Shown piece by piece: positions 23,986 to 36,929 of a stretch of DNA of 64,000 bases. Position 1 is the first letter of the stretch. The number at the start of each line of letters is the position of its first letter. The translations under genes were made by a program, and so were the position numbers. The notes below the pieces were generated by a model. The model made no database searches and was not told where the DNA came from. It saw nothing but the letters and a program-made list of their open reading frames with translations. This DNA comes from Dasypus novemcinctus. Lineage: Eukaryota; Chordata; Mammalia; Cingulata; Dasypodidae. The stretch spans positions 27,792,053 to 27,856,052 of the forward strand of contig NC_080702.1 in assembly GCF_030445035.2 (NCBI RefSeq). Reading direction: 5' to 3'.

Positions 23986-24069
23986 CCCTGAGTAATATTC
24001 CACTTTATGGACATAGAAAAATATGTTTGGCTATTCAATATTTGATAGGTACTTGGGATTTCAGTTTTT

Positions 24070-24375
24070 TGCTATTAAAACTAAAAGGACATTTTCAGGA
24101 CTTGGAGTTGTCCTGGGTGGTACTGCAGAGACAGATGCTGGACATTGTATGTTCTGCCATGGCCCAATGGGTGGACTGGGGGAGAGTGTAAGCTACAATG
24201 TAAACCAGTATCCATGTGGTGCAGCAGTGCTCCAAGATGTATTCACCAAATGCAATGAATGTGCCATGATGATCAAAGATGTTGTTAATGTGGGAGGAGT
24301 GGGGTGAGGGGGGGTTGGGGGTATATGGGGACCTCATATTTTTTGAATATAACATTTAAAAAAAAAGAACCCCCC
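24070..24375 (+). mobile_element. Short LINE-1 3' end
   Basis: aggacttggagttgtcctgg, then the catgtggtgcagcagtgctcc block and an A tail at 24355-24370. Confidence 0.8.
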
Positions 24376-26040
24376 CAATGAAAACACCTATGAAAATTTA
24401 CACACAAGTGTTTGTAAGGATATATGATATCATTTCTCTAAAATTCCATTTTATTCCACCTTGTAGTGGAATGGCTGTGTGTTGTGGTACATAGTTCTTA
24501 AGGAACTGCCTATTGTTTTGCAAAGTGGTTGTTCCATTAAACATTCTCACCAGCAGTGTAAAGGATTACATTTTCTCCCCATCTTTACCAACATTTATAT
24601 AGTCAGCCTTTATAATTTTCGTGTTCCAAATATGTGTGAAAGGTATCTCATTATGGCTTGAGTATACATCTACTTAATAAATAATGATGTTGAGCATCAT
24701 TTCATTGCTATTGATTCCATTCACCAGTGGGAAATATTCTATAGCAAAATGTTAATTACATTGTTCCCATATTATTAATTATTGAGAATTCTTTACATAT
24801 TCTGGATATGAATACTTCATCAGATATGTGAATTATAAATATCTTCTCCCAATTTACAGCTCTTCTTTCAATATTTCTAAGCAGTCTCTTTAAAAAAGGA
24901 GAAGTTCTTAATTTCAATGAAGTGGAATTTCTCAGCTTTTTATGGATCCTGCATACTTCCTTCATATCTGCAAAATCCTTACCTAACCCAGGGTCAAAAT
25001 AATTTTCACCCACATTTTCTTTGAGAAGTTTTAGACTTATAGGGTAAAACCTGTGATCCACTAGCTCTGTGACATATTTTGAGTTAATATTTTAGATGGC
25101 ACAAGACATAGACCCAAGTCCTTAAATTTTGTACATGTATTAGCATTATTTGTTGAAAAGACAGAATCTTCTACTGAATCACCCATTTTTCTCAAAAATC
25201 ACGGGTTCACCTATGTGTTGGTCTATTTTTTTTTAATGCTTTATCCCGTTTCATTGATCTATTTGTCTATCTTTATGCCCCAAATCACATCATCTTGATT
25301 ATTTTCTGTTTATAATGTCTTGAAATTAGGTAGCATTAAGTCCTCCAAATTTTGTTGTTGTTCAGAATTGTTTGGCTGGTCTAGGTCCTTTGCATTTCTA
25401 TATGAATTTTAGATTCCATAATACACTGCTATTTTTATTTTATGTCAAAATATACAAAACTTGCACACTCTACCCACCAAGCAAGAGCTTCTTCCCCTTC
25501 CCCCAGAACTTGGTAACATATAATCTCCTTTCTGTCTCTACAAATGTGCTATTTCTAGCTATTTCATATAAGTGGAATCATACAGTATTTGTCCTTATGT
25601 GCCTTGTATATTTTACCCAGCATAATAATTTCAAAGTTCATCCATGCCTTAGCACGTATCAGTACTCCAATGCTCTTTACAGATGAATAATATTCCATGG
25701 TTTGTATGAACCACATTTTCTATATCCATTCATATGTTTATGAGCACTTGGGTTGTTTCCACCTTTGGGCTATTGTGAATAATGCTGTGATGAATACTGG
25801 TATACAAGTATCTGTCCAAGTCCCTGTTTTCAATTCCTTTGGGCATACACCTGGGAGTGGAATTGCTGTGTGATATACAGTAAGTCTGTATTTAAGTTTT
25901 TGAGGAGCCATCATACTACTTTCCACAGTGGCTGTACCATTTTGTTTCCAGTAGCAACGTAGGAGGGTCCTAATTTCTCCACATCCTCTCCAACACTTCT
26001 TTTCTGTCTTTTGTGGGTATGAAGTGGAATCTCATTGTGG
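24376..26040 (-). mobile_element. LINE-1 ORF2/3' fragments, two copies
   Basis: Minus strand reads ORF2-type sequence (GLGKDFADM near 24980; SSMMAPQKLKYRLTVYHTAI, DTCIPVFITALFTIAQRWKQ at 25740-25926). Heavily decayed, no intact ORF. Confidence 0.75.
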
Positions 26041-26895
26041 GCTTTTTTTTTTTTAATTTAAGGAAAAAATATATTGAAGATCTGAAAAACAATTCCTAAA
26101 ACATTGACTTTTCCAGAAAACCATAGGTCCTCAATGCATTACATCTTATTAGACACAAATACAGAAACCAAGAAATGAGTTACATTTCTTCAACAATCTG
26201 TGCAAAGATAAAATGCCTGAGGAAAAACTTGGATGACTTGCAATGGATGGGTTCTTTAGGAACCATAAAAAAGGAGCATAAACGGATGCATGAGTTCAGT
26301 TAAAGACACCAAATTGAACATTTGGCACTAACAATCAGAGCATTTTGTTATATAGTATTAACACACAAGCGTGTAGTGTCAAAAGTGGAGAACCAGGAGC
26401 ATTTAAAAGCTGCTTCGTCAACCAGGCAATAAAAAACTCAACAGTGTGACTTTCCTCTGTCCATCAGTGAATACACTGGTAGAAATTTAGAAAAGAAAGA
26501 GAAAAAGAGAGGGAGGAAGGGAGGGAGGGGAAGAGGGGAAGAAGGAAGGAAGGTAGGGGCATAATCCCTTTTATTTTCTCTGTTGATAATCAAACAGAAA
26601 ACAACTCTGTTGTACACTAACAGTTTCAAAGTGCATCATTTGTATAAGTCAAGGTCTAAGAACAAAAATGAATTTACAGATACCCAAATATAAATAAGTG
26701 TCACCAGTCCACCACAGCTTTTCAAGGATTCTCAAGAGGACCCGCTTCATAATTGCTGGTGCCAAACAATTCTTTACTGGGTACTTTAGGAAACTCTGAA
26801 GATAGTTTAAGAATAAAGAAATATACAGGCCCAAATGTCTCCAATTTGTACAAATAATCTGAGTAAGTGTGGCACTCCATATCCGGGGTATGAGA
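26041..26895 (-). pseudogene. MORF4L1: Processed retrocopy of a MORF4L1-like gene, 5'-truncated
   Basis: Minus strand from about 26890 reads YGVPHLLRLFVQIG, resembling the MRG-domain motif YGAPHLLRLFVRIG. A frame shift and several stops later it reads F-G-SNYEAGPLENP then stop KAV, corresponding to the C-terminus SASDYEVAPPEYHRKAV. A 3' UTR-like stretch follows and a poly(A) appears as T-rich sequence at 26041-26053. Only about the last 75 codons are present. MORF4L1 rather than MORF4L2 is suggested by the final KAV. It is inserted within L1 sequence and is nonfunctional. Confidence 0.65.
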
Positions 26896-27480
26896 TATAT
26901 GGTTTGCAACCATTTTCCCCCATTCTGTAAACTGTCTTTTCACTTTTCTGTTAATGTCCTCTGATGCAGAAAAGGATTTAAATTTGATGACATTCAAATT
27001 CTTTATGGTTTCTTTTGCTGCTTGTGGTTCTGATGTCATATCTAAGAATTCATGCCAAATTCAAGATTGTGGAAGTTTTCCCCTATGTTACCTTTTAAGA
27101 ACTCTATGGTTTTATTCTTACATTTAGGTCTTTGATCCATTTTGAGTTCATGTTTTTATATGATGAGAAGTAGTGGTCCATCTGTGGAAATCCAGTTCTC
27201 CCAGCATCATGTGTGGAAGAACTATTCTCTCCCCATTGCATGTACTTGATATCCTTGTCAAAACAAAAACAAACCAAAACAAAACCAAAAACAATTGGCC
27301 ATAATCAAAGACCTAACTATGAGAACCATGACTATAAAACTCCTAGAAGGAAATGTAGGCAAGCATCTTCAGGAATTTATGTTAGGTAATAGTTTGTTAC
27401 ACTTTCCACCCGGAGCATAAGCCACAAAAGAAAAAATACATAAATGGAGTCTCATCAAAATTGAAAACTTTCACATATCA
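26896..27480 (-). mobile_element. LINE-1 ORF2 fragments around the retrocopy
   Basis: Minus strand NVIKFKSFSASEDINRKVKR, QFTEWGKMVANHIS is ORF2 C-terminal sequence; 27070-27250 is the usual tctttgatccattttgag L1 block. Text from about 27290 onward appears to be in plus orientation. Confidence 0.7.
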
Positions 27481-29913
27481 TACACTCTATCCAAAGTGTA
27501 TAATCGATGTTTTTTAGTATAGTCACAATGTTGTGCATTCACAACCACAAAAGATTTAGAACAATGACATTATTCCAAAGAGAAAAACTCCACACCCCTT
27601 AGCAATCACCTCTCAATCCCTCTATCCTTCCTTGGCCTACATAACCACTAATCTGATTTCATCTTTATGAACTAATTTGTGTTTACATTTTATATATATT
27701 GGATCATACAATATGTAGTACTTTGTGTCTGTTTTCTTTCACTTAGCATAAGGTGTTTTTTATTGTCTGAGTCTAACATCTTATAGTATTAACATATATT
27801 AGTTCCGTTTCAAAGAAAACTAGTCTTATATATGCAATTTTACCATATTCATGTTTCACATGCAGTATTACTATGCTATACATTTCCATGTTACAATTTT
27901 TAAGCTTCTATCATTTCCAAAGACTAATATATCCTTTCTGACCATTTCTGCACAAGTTAACCCTCAGCTTTCCATTCTCTAACCTCATTCTATTTTCTGG
28001 TGACCCTTATTCGAGTTATTAACTCTATGAGTTTATACAAGGTATTTAATTAATAGTAGTGCATTCATGCTGAATTGTCCTTTGTGTCTGGCTTGCTTCA
28101 GTCAACATAATGTCCTCCAGGTTCGTCCATATTGTCACATGTTTTATGACTTCATCTTACAGCTGCATAATATTCCACTGTGTGAATGCACTACAATGAA
28201 TCCATTCATTGGTTGATGGACACCTGAATTGTTTACAACTTTTGGCAATTGTGAATAGCACAGCTATGAACGGCAGTGTACAGATGTCTGTTCTTGTCAC
28301 TGATCTCACTTCTTTTGTGTATATAGCCAGTAGTGGTATTGCTGGGCCACATGACAAATCTATATTCAACTTTTTTAGGAACTGCCAAACTGTCCCCCAC
28401 GGTGGCTGTATCATTTTATATTCCCACCACCAGTCAATAAGAGTTCCTATCTCTCCTCAACTTCTCCAACACTTGTAGTTCTCTGTCTTTTTAATAGTGG
28501 CCATTCCAATAGGTATGGAATGATATCTCATTGTAGTTTTGATTTGCATCTCCTTGATCGCTAGTGAGGTTGAACATTTTTTCATGTGTGTGTTTGTCAT
28601 TTGTGTTTGGCTGTTGGATTTAAAAAAAATTATTTTAAAAGAAGCTTTAGATAGTGTAAATGATATATCAAAATATAGGTGGATTCCCATATACCCCCAC
28701 CCTCCCCCTTCCACACTTTCCCCCATTCACAACATACTTCATTACTGTGGTACATTTGTTACAAGTGATGAACACATATTGAAGCATTGCTGCTAACCAT
28801 GGGCAATAGTTTACATTATAGTTCACACTTTGCTCCGCACATGTTTATAGGTTTTGACAAAATATATCATGGCCTGTATCTGTCATTGCAATATCATTTA
28901 AAGCAATTCCGGTGTCTCCAAAATGCCCCATGTTTCACTTATTCTTTCTTCTCCCTCCCCTCAGAACCTCCAGCGACCATACCTTTCTATCAGTGTGCCA
29001 GGATCTTCCAGTGCTAGAATAAGTCTACTTTAGACCATGTTTGCATTGCCCCCTTATGTTCGTTCATTCCTCAGTCTTGATCATTTTAGGATGGGGATGC
29101 CCACTGTGTTTCTGATTGAGAGGGGGCAGATGGATGGAACTGTCTTGCTTGCAGTTGTAGATACTCTGTTTTTTGGGATGGGCATTGTCCATCATCATCA
29201 TTTCGTTAGTTGTCTTGGGTGAGTCCAATGAAGTGGAGAGCAGGTGTTACAATACTGTTGAGATTCAGGACTCAACCAGCATATGAACAGACTGAAGATT
29301 TAAGTCTCTGGTACATTTATTTACCAGTTATAGTGCTATTTATAGGTTCAAATTAAAGGGGCAGAAAAGCCATGTATAGGGAAATTGTAAATGAGTCTAC
29401 TCTGTTGCATTGGGGAACATATATTCCAAGGCCAGCCCCGCTGACAGGGTGCCAAATTCCTGAGCTTGTCTGCCCTGCCTATAGCTTCTCGATGTCTCTA
29501 GAGTCCTCAGGAGCACCCCTGCTGGAGGCAATGTTTATGTGGCAGTCAATGAGATCCTCCTGAGACATGCATAAGTGAAACCTCTGGAATGACTTCCCAA
29601 TTCTGGTGCGGGGTGTCGGTGAAGAGGGATGTGTGGGAGAAGGGGGCATGACCTTAAGGAATGTGAATATGTTCAAGTGGTCATGGGGTGTTGTCTCAGT
29701 GGGTGTAGGAAAACACAATAACCGAAAGAATATTAAATTCCCATCCTGGGAAATCCTGTTACATTCTCTAATAGAGCAGCAAGCATCCCTAGAGTACATG
29801 AGCAGTGCCTAGTAAAGGAGGACAGACTAATACACCAGGTTCTGGACATTGATGGTTGTACTTAGAAACCTTTTTTTGTGAAATTGAAACTTAGCTTACT
29901 GTTACATATTGCT
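27481..29913 (-). mobile_element. Series of LINE-1 3' fragments
   Basis: 28157-28600 reads on the minus strand as the ORF2 C-terminus (WGTVWQFLKKLNIDLSCGP, LPFIAVLFTIAKSCKQFRC); 28620-29010 is a reverse L1 3' UTR end. 27490-28150 is older L1; 29010-29910 looks like L1 3' UTR but is poorly resolved. Confidence 0.65.
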
Positions 29914-29930
29914 TAAGAGTTACCTCCTGA

Positions 29931-30404
29931 AGGAGTGCATCCAGTATCCATGTGGAATCTAAGCCCCCACTTGACATAGATGTGCAATGGACACAACCAA
30001 TCCAATGTCCACAGAGAAAATGTGGCATGGGTGTGGGAAGGGTGGCCATGGTGGCTGCTGGGTGTGGGGAATGGGAGGAAGAGATGAGATGGGGAGGCGT
30101 TTTCGGGACATGGAGTTGTCCTGGGTGGTGCTTCACGGTCAATTACGGGACATTATAGATCCCCCCAGGGCCCACTGGATGGAACGTGGGAGAGTGTGGG
30201 CTATGATGTGGACAATTGACTATGGGGTGCAGTGATGCTCAGAGATGTACTTACCAGGTGCAATGGATGTGTCATGATGATGGGAGAGAGTGTTGCTGTG
30301 GGGGGAGTGGGGGTTGGGGGCGGTGGGGTTGAATGGGACCTCATATTTTTTGAATGTAATATTAAAAAAAATAATGATAAAATTAAAAAAAAACTGAAAA
30401 AAAA
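29931..30404 (+). mobile_element. Short 5'-truncated LINE-1 with target-site duplication
   Basis: L1 3' terminal ~470 bp with an A-rich tail, flanked by aagagttacctcctga at about 29914-29930 and 30405-30420. Confidence 0.92.
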
Positions 30405-30420
30405 AAGAGTTACCTCCTGA

Positions 30421-32480
30421 AAGCCTCCTTGTTTCTCATAAAAGGCTGTTGGAATTCTGATTGGTATTGCATTGAATCTATAAATCACCTTGGGTAGGAC
30501 TGACACCTTCTTCATGTTTAGTTTTCCAATCCATGAACACAGATTTTCTTTCCATTTGTTTAGCACTCCATTGATTCCTTTTAGCATTGTTTTGTAGCTT
30601 TCTGCATATAGGTACAGTACTTTTTGTTTAAGTTGATTCCTAGGTATTTGAGTCCTTTCGTTGCTATTGTAAGTGGTATTTTTTTCCTGATCCCCTCCTC
30701 AGATTTTTCAGTACTAGTGTACAGAACATTATTGATATTTGCTTGTTGATCTTGTATCCTGCCACTTTGTGGAAATCATTTATCAGCTCAGATAGCTTTG
30801 TTGTAGACATTTCAGAGTTTTCTAAATATAAGATCATGACATCTGCAAATAGAGTTTACTTCCTCTTTTCCTATTTGGATGCCTTTTTTTTTCTTGTTAA
30901 ATTGGTGTAGCTAGAACTTCTAGTACAATGTTGAATTACAATGGTGCCAGTGGGCATCCTTATTTTGTCCCTCATCTTAGAGGGAAAGCTTTCAAACTTT
31001 CCCCATTTAGTATGGTGTTGGCTATGGGTTTTTCATACATGCCTTTTATCATATTGAGGAATTTTCCTTCTATTCCCATCTTTTTTTCCCCCAAGAAGGA
31101 TGCTGAATTTTGTTGAATGCTTTTTCTGCATTGACTGAGATGATCATATGTATTTTTTCCCTTGTTTCTTAATGTAGGGTATTACTTTGATTTTCTTAAG
31201 TTGAACCAGCCTGGCATACCAGGAATAAATCAGACTTGGTTGTGATGTATACGTCTTTTGATATGGTGTTGGATTCTATTTGCAAGTGTTTTGTTGAGAA
31301 TTTCTGCATCTAAGTTCATTAGAGAGATTGGTTTATAGTTTTTTTTTTTTCTTGGAGTATCTTTATCTGCCTTTGGTATTAGGGTGATGTTGGTTTCCTA
31401 AAATGTTTTGGGTAATTTTTTCCTCCTCTTCAATATTTTTAGAAGAGTTTAAACAGGATTGGTGTTACTTCTTCTCAAAATGATTGGTAGAATTCACCTG
31501 TGAAGCTATCTGGTCCTGGACTTTTTTGTTGTCGTGAGTTTTTTAATGACTGATTCAATCCCTTTGAATGTGTTTGGTTTGTTAAGTTCTTGTATTTCTT
31601 ATCGGGTCAGTGTAGGTTGTTTGTGTGTTTCTAGGAATTTGCCAATTCATCTAAGTTTTCTAGTTAGTTGGCATAGTTTCTCATAATATCCACTTATGAT
31701 CCTTTTTATTTCTCTGGTTCAGTCATAACTTTGTCCCTTTCATTTCTGATTTCATTCATTTGCATCTTCTCTCTTTTTCTTTGTTAGTCTAGTTGAGGTT
31801 CATCAGTTTTATTGATCTCAAAGAACCAGCTTTTTGTTTTGTTGATTTTCTCTATTGTTTTTTTTTGTTGCTGATTTCATTTATTTCTGCTCTAATCTTT
31901 ATTATTTTTGCCTTCTGCTTGCTTTGTGAATGGTTTGGTGTTCCTTTTCTAGTTTCTCCTGCTGTTCAGTTAGATCTTTGATTTTGGCCTTTTCTTCTTT
32001 TTTAATATAGGCATTTAGGGCTATACATTTCTCTCTCAGCACTGCCTTCACTGCATCCCATAAACTTTGATAGGTTGTGTTCTTGTTTTCATTGATCTCA
32101 ATATCTTTACTAATTTCACATGAAATTTCTTTGACCCACTGATTATTTTAGGAGTGTGCTGTTCAGCCTCCACATATTTGCAAATTTATCTCTTTCCTGT
32201 CTATATTTGATTTCCGGTTTCATTCAATTATGATCTGAGAAGGTACTTTATATAATTTCAATCTTTTTATATTTATGGAGAACTGCATTGCACCCTAACA
32301 TGTGGTCTATCCTGGAGGAAGATGCATGAGCGCTTGAGAAGAATGTATAATCTGCTGAGTGTGGGTGCAGCATTCTGTATATGTCCTTTAGGTCTTAGTC
32401 ATTTATCATATTGTTCAAGTTCTGTTTCCTCATTGATCTTCTGTCTAATGTTCTATGTAATGAGGTGAGTGGTGTGTGTT
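30421..32480 (-). mobile_element. LINE-1 ORF2 (RT and endonuclease region), decayed
   Basis: The plus strand gives reverse ORF2 sequence in normal order (tggtattgcattgaatctat; ttcatcttagagggaaagc near 30975; ttgattttcttaagttgaac). Many stops, and the same order as the L1 at 55900-58600. Confidence 0.85.
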
Positions 32481-33130
32481 CACTGCAACACTGGATCAGT
32501 GTGATAGAGATTTCTGCCTGGAGGCTCAGGGCATAGTATTTCAAACGTTCTCAGAGGCAGTTCTCCAACCCTTCTTGGCACTCTCTTCCCTTTTCCCAAA
32601 TAGGAAATAATTCTACTCCCCTCTGTGTCTTCAACAATCAATCCTCATCAGTACAGAGGGAGATTGGGAGGGTGGGATCTCTTTAGTCAGATCTCTTTAG
32701 CCACTTGCTGGCTCCCACGGAAAACAATGGCAGGGCCGCACCCTGTCTGGAAGAGTTCATGTGACACAGCGGACCAAATGTGGGTCAGCCTTAGGCTACG
32801 TCCCCCTCTCTTCCCTCTCTTGGGAAGTGGTTTGCTGGGGCCCCCTTTGTTAGAAGCTGCTGGCCCCTGAGTCCTGAGAATTCAAAAGTGTGTATAGGGT
32901 GGGAGAAGATTCCCCATAGCAGTAGCTTCTTTTGGGGGGTGGGGAGATACCAGGCAATGAACCCAGGATACTGTCCAGGGGAACGAGGTGCTCAGCCACT
33001 GAGATACATCTGCTCCCCAATGAGAGTTGGTTTTTTGTTTTTGTTTTGGTCTTTGTTTAAGGAGGTACTGGGGATGGACCTCATACATGGGAAGCAGGTG
33101 CTCAACCACTTGAGCTACATCCACTCCCCA
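32481..33130. other. Unassigned intronic sequence ending in two short SINEs
   Basis: 32481-32925 is unassigned, possibly L1 5' UTR. Minus-strand short SINEs lie at about 32930-33018 and 33056-33130 (ggaggtactggggatg, atgggaagcaggtgctcaac). Confidence 0.5.
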
Positions 33131-34345
33131 GCTGCAGTTTTAAGTTATGGTTATGCTGTCACAAATCTTTTCCTTTGTTCCTCTCTCTTCTGGATGGTGT
33201 CCAGCCTTCCCTGGTATTCTAAACCCTAGATTTTTCCCCCCAGACTGTTTCTGCCTGTACTCTAGCTACTTTTCTGGGAGAGAGTCCCATGTCTTTCTAG
33301 TCTGCTGTCTGCCGAAACTAAAAATAAAAACTTTTGTACATCAAAGGATTTAATCATGAAAGTGAAAAGAAAATGTACACAAAGGGAGAGAATGTTTGGA
33401 AGTCACATATCTTATAAGGGTGAAATATCCATAACATATAAAGACATTCTACAACTCAACGATAGAAAGATAATCAAAATGGGCTGAAGACTTGAATAGA
33501 TTTCAGAATTTAATCCATATACACTTAAAGTAATTACTTAAGAGACAAGAATTACTACTTCCATGTTGCTAATTGGTTTCTTTTTTGTTTTCTTAGAAAG
33601 TACGAGGGATTGAACCCAGAACCTCATACTTGGGAAGCAGACTCCCAACCACTGAGCTACCGCCACTTCCCAGTGAGACTTAGATTTTCCATTTGTTTGT
33701 TTGTTCATTTTTCTATTTAGGGATCTAACTCAGGACCTCATACATGGGAAGCAGGAACTCAACCACTTGAGCGACATCTGCTCCCCTGCTAACTGGTTTT
33801 TGTATATCTTATGCTTTTCTTTTGCCTCCTTTCCTCCATTACTGTGTAGCATCTGAGCTGGCCCCTCAGGGAGCCACCAATTCATTAAAAAATGAGAGAG
33901 AAAGAAGAAAAGGAAAAAGGGGAAAAAGAAGGTATGCTATGGCTTTCAGTCTCCTAATAGGTGATGATGGGAAACTGGAAGCCACAAGCACAGTGCTCAG
34001 GAATCCAACCTCGACTTGTGACACCAGTTTTGAGGAGGACAAAGTTTTCTCTGTTCTGGCCCCAGCTCACTGCACTTGCAGAATGGAGTTGCCATTTCCA
34101 TTGTCGTCACCACACTCGTGGCTGCAGAATAGGAGCTGCTGGTTGCTGGCTCAAGCATGCACTTACTGCACTTGAAAGCTCAGCAGCTTCTCCCTTTGTC
34201 TGGAAATCCCATGTTGTTTCTAATGTCTGATCAGATGCTAGGGTTACAAACTGGTCAAGTCCAATATCTTTTTGTAGTTCACTCATTGTTTCTTTGTGGA
34301 GAGAGTGAGTAGAACTTCTTAGTCTGCCACTTGGAGTCTAGGAGA
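33131..34345. other. L1-like remnants and two short SINEs
   Basis: 33315-33520 is plus-strand ORF2-like text (cttttgtacatcaaaggatt). Minus-strand SINEs lie at about 33592-33674 and 33715-33787. 33790-34345 may be L1 5' UTR (ttagtctgccacttggagtc near its end). No gene. Confidence 0.5.
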
Positions 34346-34399
34346 GTCAATTATCTTTGAAAAAGATTTAAATAATAATAAGTGTTCTTTATAATGCCC

Positions 34400-35700
34400 A
34401 AGTAATTATCATTTTTGGAGTCCTTCCTTCTTTCTGTACATCCAGATTTCTCTCTGGCATCATTTTTCTCCTGCCTGAAGGATTCCTTTGACATTTCTTG
34501 GTGAGCAAGTGTGCTGATTTAAAATTCTTTCAAATTCTATTTTGTCTGAGAAAAGTCATTATGTTCCTTCCTTTTAGAACAAAAGTTCTTAACCAGGGGT
34601 CCACAGACCCCCAGGGGATCCACAGAAAGATTTCAGGGGGTCCATGAGCTTGAATTATTTTGTAATGATCCTAAAATTTAATTTAAAGACATGCCAATGT
34701 TGCTGGTCATAAAACTGTCTGCTGCTACATTCTGAGAATGGGTCCATGGTTTTCTCTTGACTGGCAAAGGGGTCCGTGGAACAAAAGGGGTTAAGAAACA
34801 TGTCTTTTGCTGGTGTAGGATTCTAGGTTGCTAATTTAATCCTTTCACTTCTTTATTGATGTTTCTTCCCTCTTCTGGCTTGCATTGTTTCTTATGAGAA
34901 ATATGCTACCAATCTTCTTTGATTCTCTGTATTTAATGTATCCTTTATCTCTTGTTACTTTTTATGATTTTCCCCCCTTATCCATGTTTTTAAGCAATCT
35001 GATTATGATTTTTCTTGTATTTTTAGTTTGTGGTTTGTTGAGCTTTTAGACATCTCGGTTTATGGTTTTCAGTCAATTTGGGAATTTGGGGCCATTTTTC
35101 AATGAAATGTTTTGATTTTTTTATATTCTTCTCCCCTTTTGAGGAGCACAATTGTAGGTATATAATGCCATTTCAAGTTGTCCCAAAGCTCCCAGGTACT
35201 CTGTTCATTTTTTCAGTCATTAATCTTTCTCTGGACTTTTGACTTTGGATAGTTACTATTGCTAGGTGTTCAAGCTCACTCATCTTTTCCATGCAGTATC
35301 TGATCTGTTTATTCTATTCAGTGTATTTTTCATCCCCGACATTGTTGTTTGCACCTTTAGTAGTTTGATTTGTGTCTCTTTTTAGGCATTTTATATCCTT
35401 ACTTAAAATGCTGAATCTTTCTTCAAAGTTTCTGAATACATTGAATGTGGTTATACCGCATTTCTATCATCTCTGAATGACTTTTTTCTCCTTATTATGG
35501 GTTGTAGAGCAGTGCTTTTCTCTATGCTTGGAAATTTTTATTGAATGCCAGACATTGAGAATGCTACTTTTGGGTGCTGTATTGTTTTTACATTTCTTTA
35601 AGTGCTTTCACTGTGGGTCTGGGAGACCTTTAAATTACTTGGAAATGGATACTTTTTAGGAAGAACCAGAGCAACCTTTTATCAAAGAGCAAATTTTCCT
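34400..35700 (-). mobile_element. Old LINE-1 ORF1/5' region, interrupted by a DNA transposon
   Basis: tttctctctggcatcatttt, tgatttaaaattctttcaaa and gattctctgtatttaatgta are reverse L1 ORF1-region text. The hAT-like element at 34578-34798 interrupts it. Confidence 0.6.
34578..34798. mobile_element. Nonautonomous hAT-like DNA transposon
   Basis: Terminal inverted repeats: gttcttaaccaggggtcc at the left and aaaaggggttaagaaac at the right, about 220 bp apart, with internal ggtccatgg/ggtccgtgg repeats. The TTCTTAACC end is typical of mammalian hAT elements. Confidence 0.65.
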
Positions 35701-36466
35701 CAATCATGGGACAAAACTCTGAGAATTCTATCTGATGCCCCATGAATTTGAGACATAACCTTCTTTCTTGTTTAAGGCAACACTGCTTTGTGTGGCTCTG
35801 GGGCAGTAGCTAAAACAATGTGGTAATACAACCCAGGTGTAAACTACAGAAACTCACCTTAAGGATATATTTCCAAACATTCATGTCCAACATGAAGCTC
35901 TGAAGCAGATGGATTATGAGTTTTATCAACATCTGCCTCATTCCCACTACAAGAAGAAATGTCAATGCCTGGCCATGTGTTACTTTTCAAGTTCCCAACC
36001 TGTTGTGTCCTTTCAAATACAGAATCAGGATTGGAACCATGGTTTCTACTCTAGATGTGAAACTCACCAATGTCTAATCTTGGTAAGACCCTTCCAAACT
36101 CCAATCAAGGTGCTACTATGGCACCAAGGGGAGTCCTTGGTGTAAACTCCAAAGCAGGCACAATTCCCCCATTCCTAGCTAGAAATGTGAGTTGTCTGCT
36201 TTACAGTGTGGGCTTAAATCCTTACATCTACAACAAAAGTGAAAGTTCCCAATAGCTGTTCCCGAAGCTAACATTCCATAACCCCAGGGTACAACCCGGA
36301 ACCAACGATTCCACGGGTCTTAAACCTGCCTCAGTGTGCAATGTAGGTCCTCAGGCCACCTAGCACCAGGACAGAACCAGTCCAGGATTTCCCACAACCA
36401 TGTGTGGTCTCCCTTCCAATGCCAGAGTCCCCTTTGCCACCCGCCTCACCGCCCCTAGCTCCGAAC
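35701..36466. other. Intronic sequence without recognised features
   Basis: No repeat or gene recognised upstream of the exon 16 donor; possibly remnants of an L1 5' UTR. Confidence 0.4.
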
Positions 36467-36563
36467 CTTCACCAGGTGGGTCTTGGGTGAGAGATTCACT
36501 GGCACTGGAGTTGAATACTCAGGCTTGAAGATGTAGACTCCTGAGTAATTGCTGGCTATATAC
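36467..36563 (-). CDS. MAN2B1: MAN2B1-like exon 16, strongly diverged
   Basis: Residues 711-743. Reads YIASNYSGVYIFKPEYS and LSPKTHLVK. The YxAS, G-YIF-P and HLVK anchors fix the homology, but the exon is shorter than the human one and otherwise little conserved. N-glycosylation sites NYS and NLS are present. Acceptor cttcag; donor AAG|gttcgg, phase 0. A 15 kb intron follows. Confidence 0.88.
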
Positions 36564-36645
36564 CTGAAGCATTGGTGGGCAAGAGGAGTGGGTCAGGACC
36601 AGCTCAGCTCCCAGAGCTCTCCCGGACACGGTGGCCACGTCTCAC

Positions 36646-36743
36646 CCATAAAAGGCCTGTTGGACGAACAACTGAAGCTTCTGGTCCCGGTTCTCAATCT
36701 TTTTCAAGAGCCCCTTTTGGGTATCGAATACAGCTCGGATATG
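36646..36743 (-). CDS. MAN2B1: MAN2B1-like exon 15
   Basis: Residues 679-710 plus two bases. Begins HIRAVFDTQKGLLKKIENR and ends QQAFYG. The HIRA-FD--GLL pattern is shared with MAN2B1, but only about half of the residues agree. Acceptor ctttccag; donor GG|gtgaga, phase 2. The intron upstream holds an L1 3' end (about 36930-37258). Confidence 0.9.
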
Positions 36744-36929
36744 CTGGAAAGAGAGGGGAAGACGAGGCTAAGGATATTTGTCTCAGTGGTGGCAGTCTGT
36801 CCTTCTAGGTGCTCAGGACAAACGTCTGGCGTCACCTGTAACTATTCCCTTTTTCTCACACTTTCACACTCGCAGATTGTTGGTTCTTCCTTCAAATTCC
36901 TTCCACAAAAGATTTGGTAATGGACAGTG

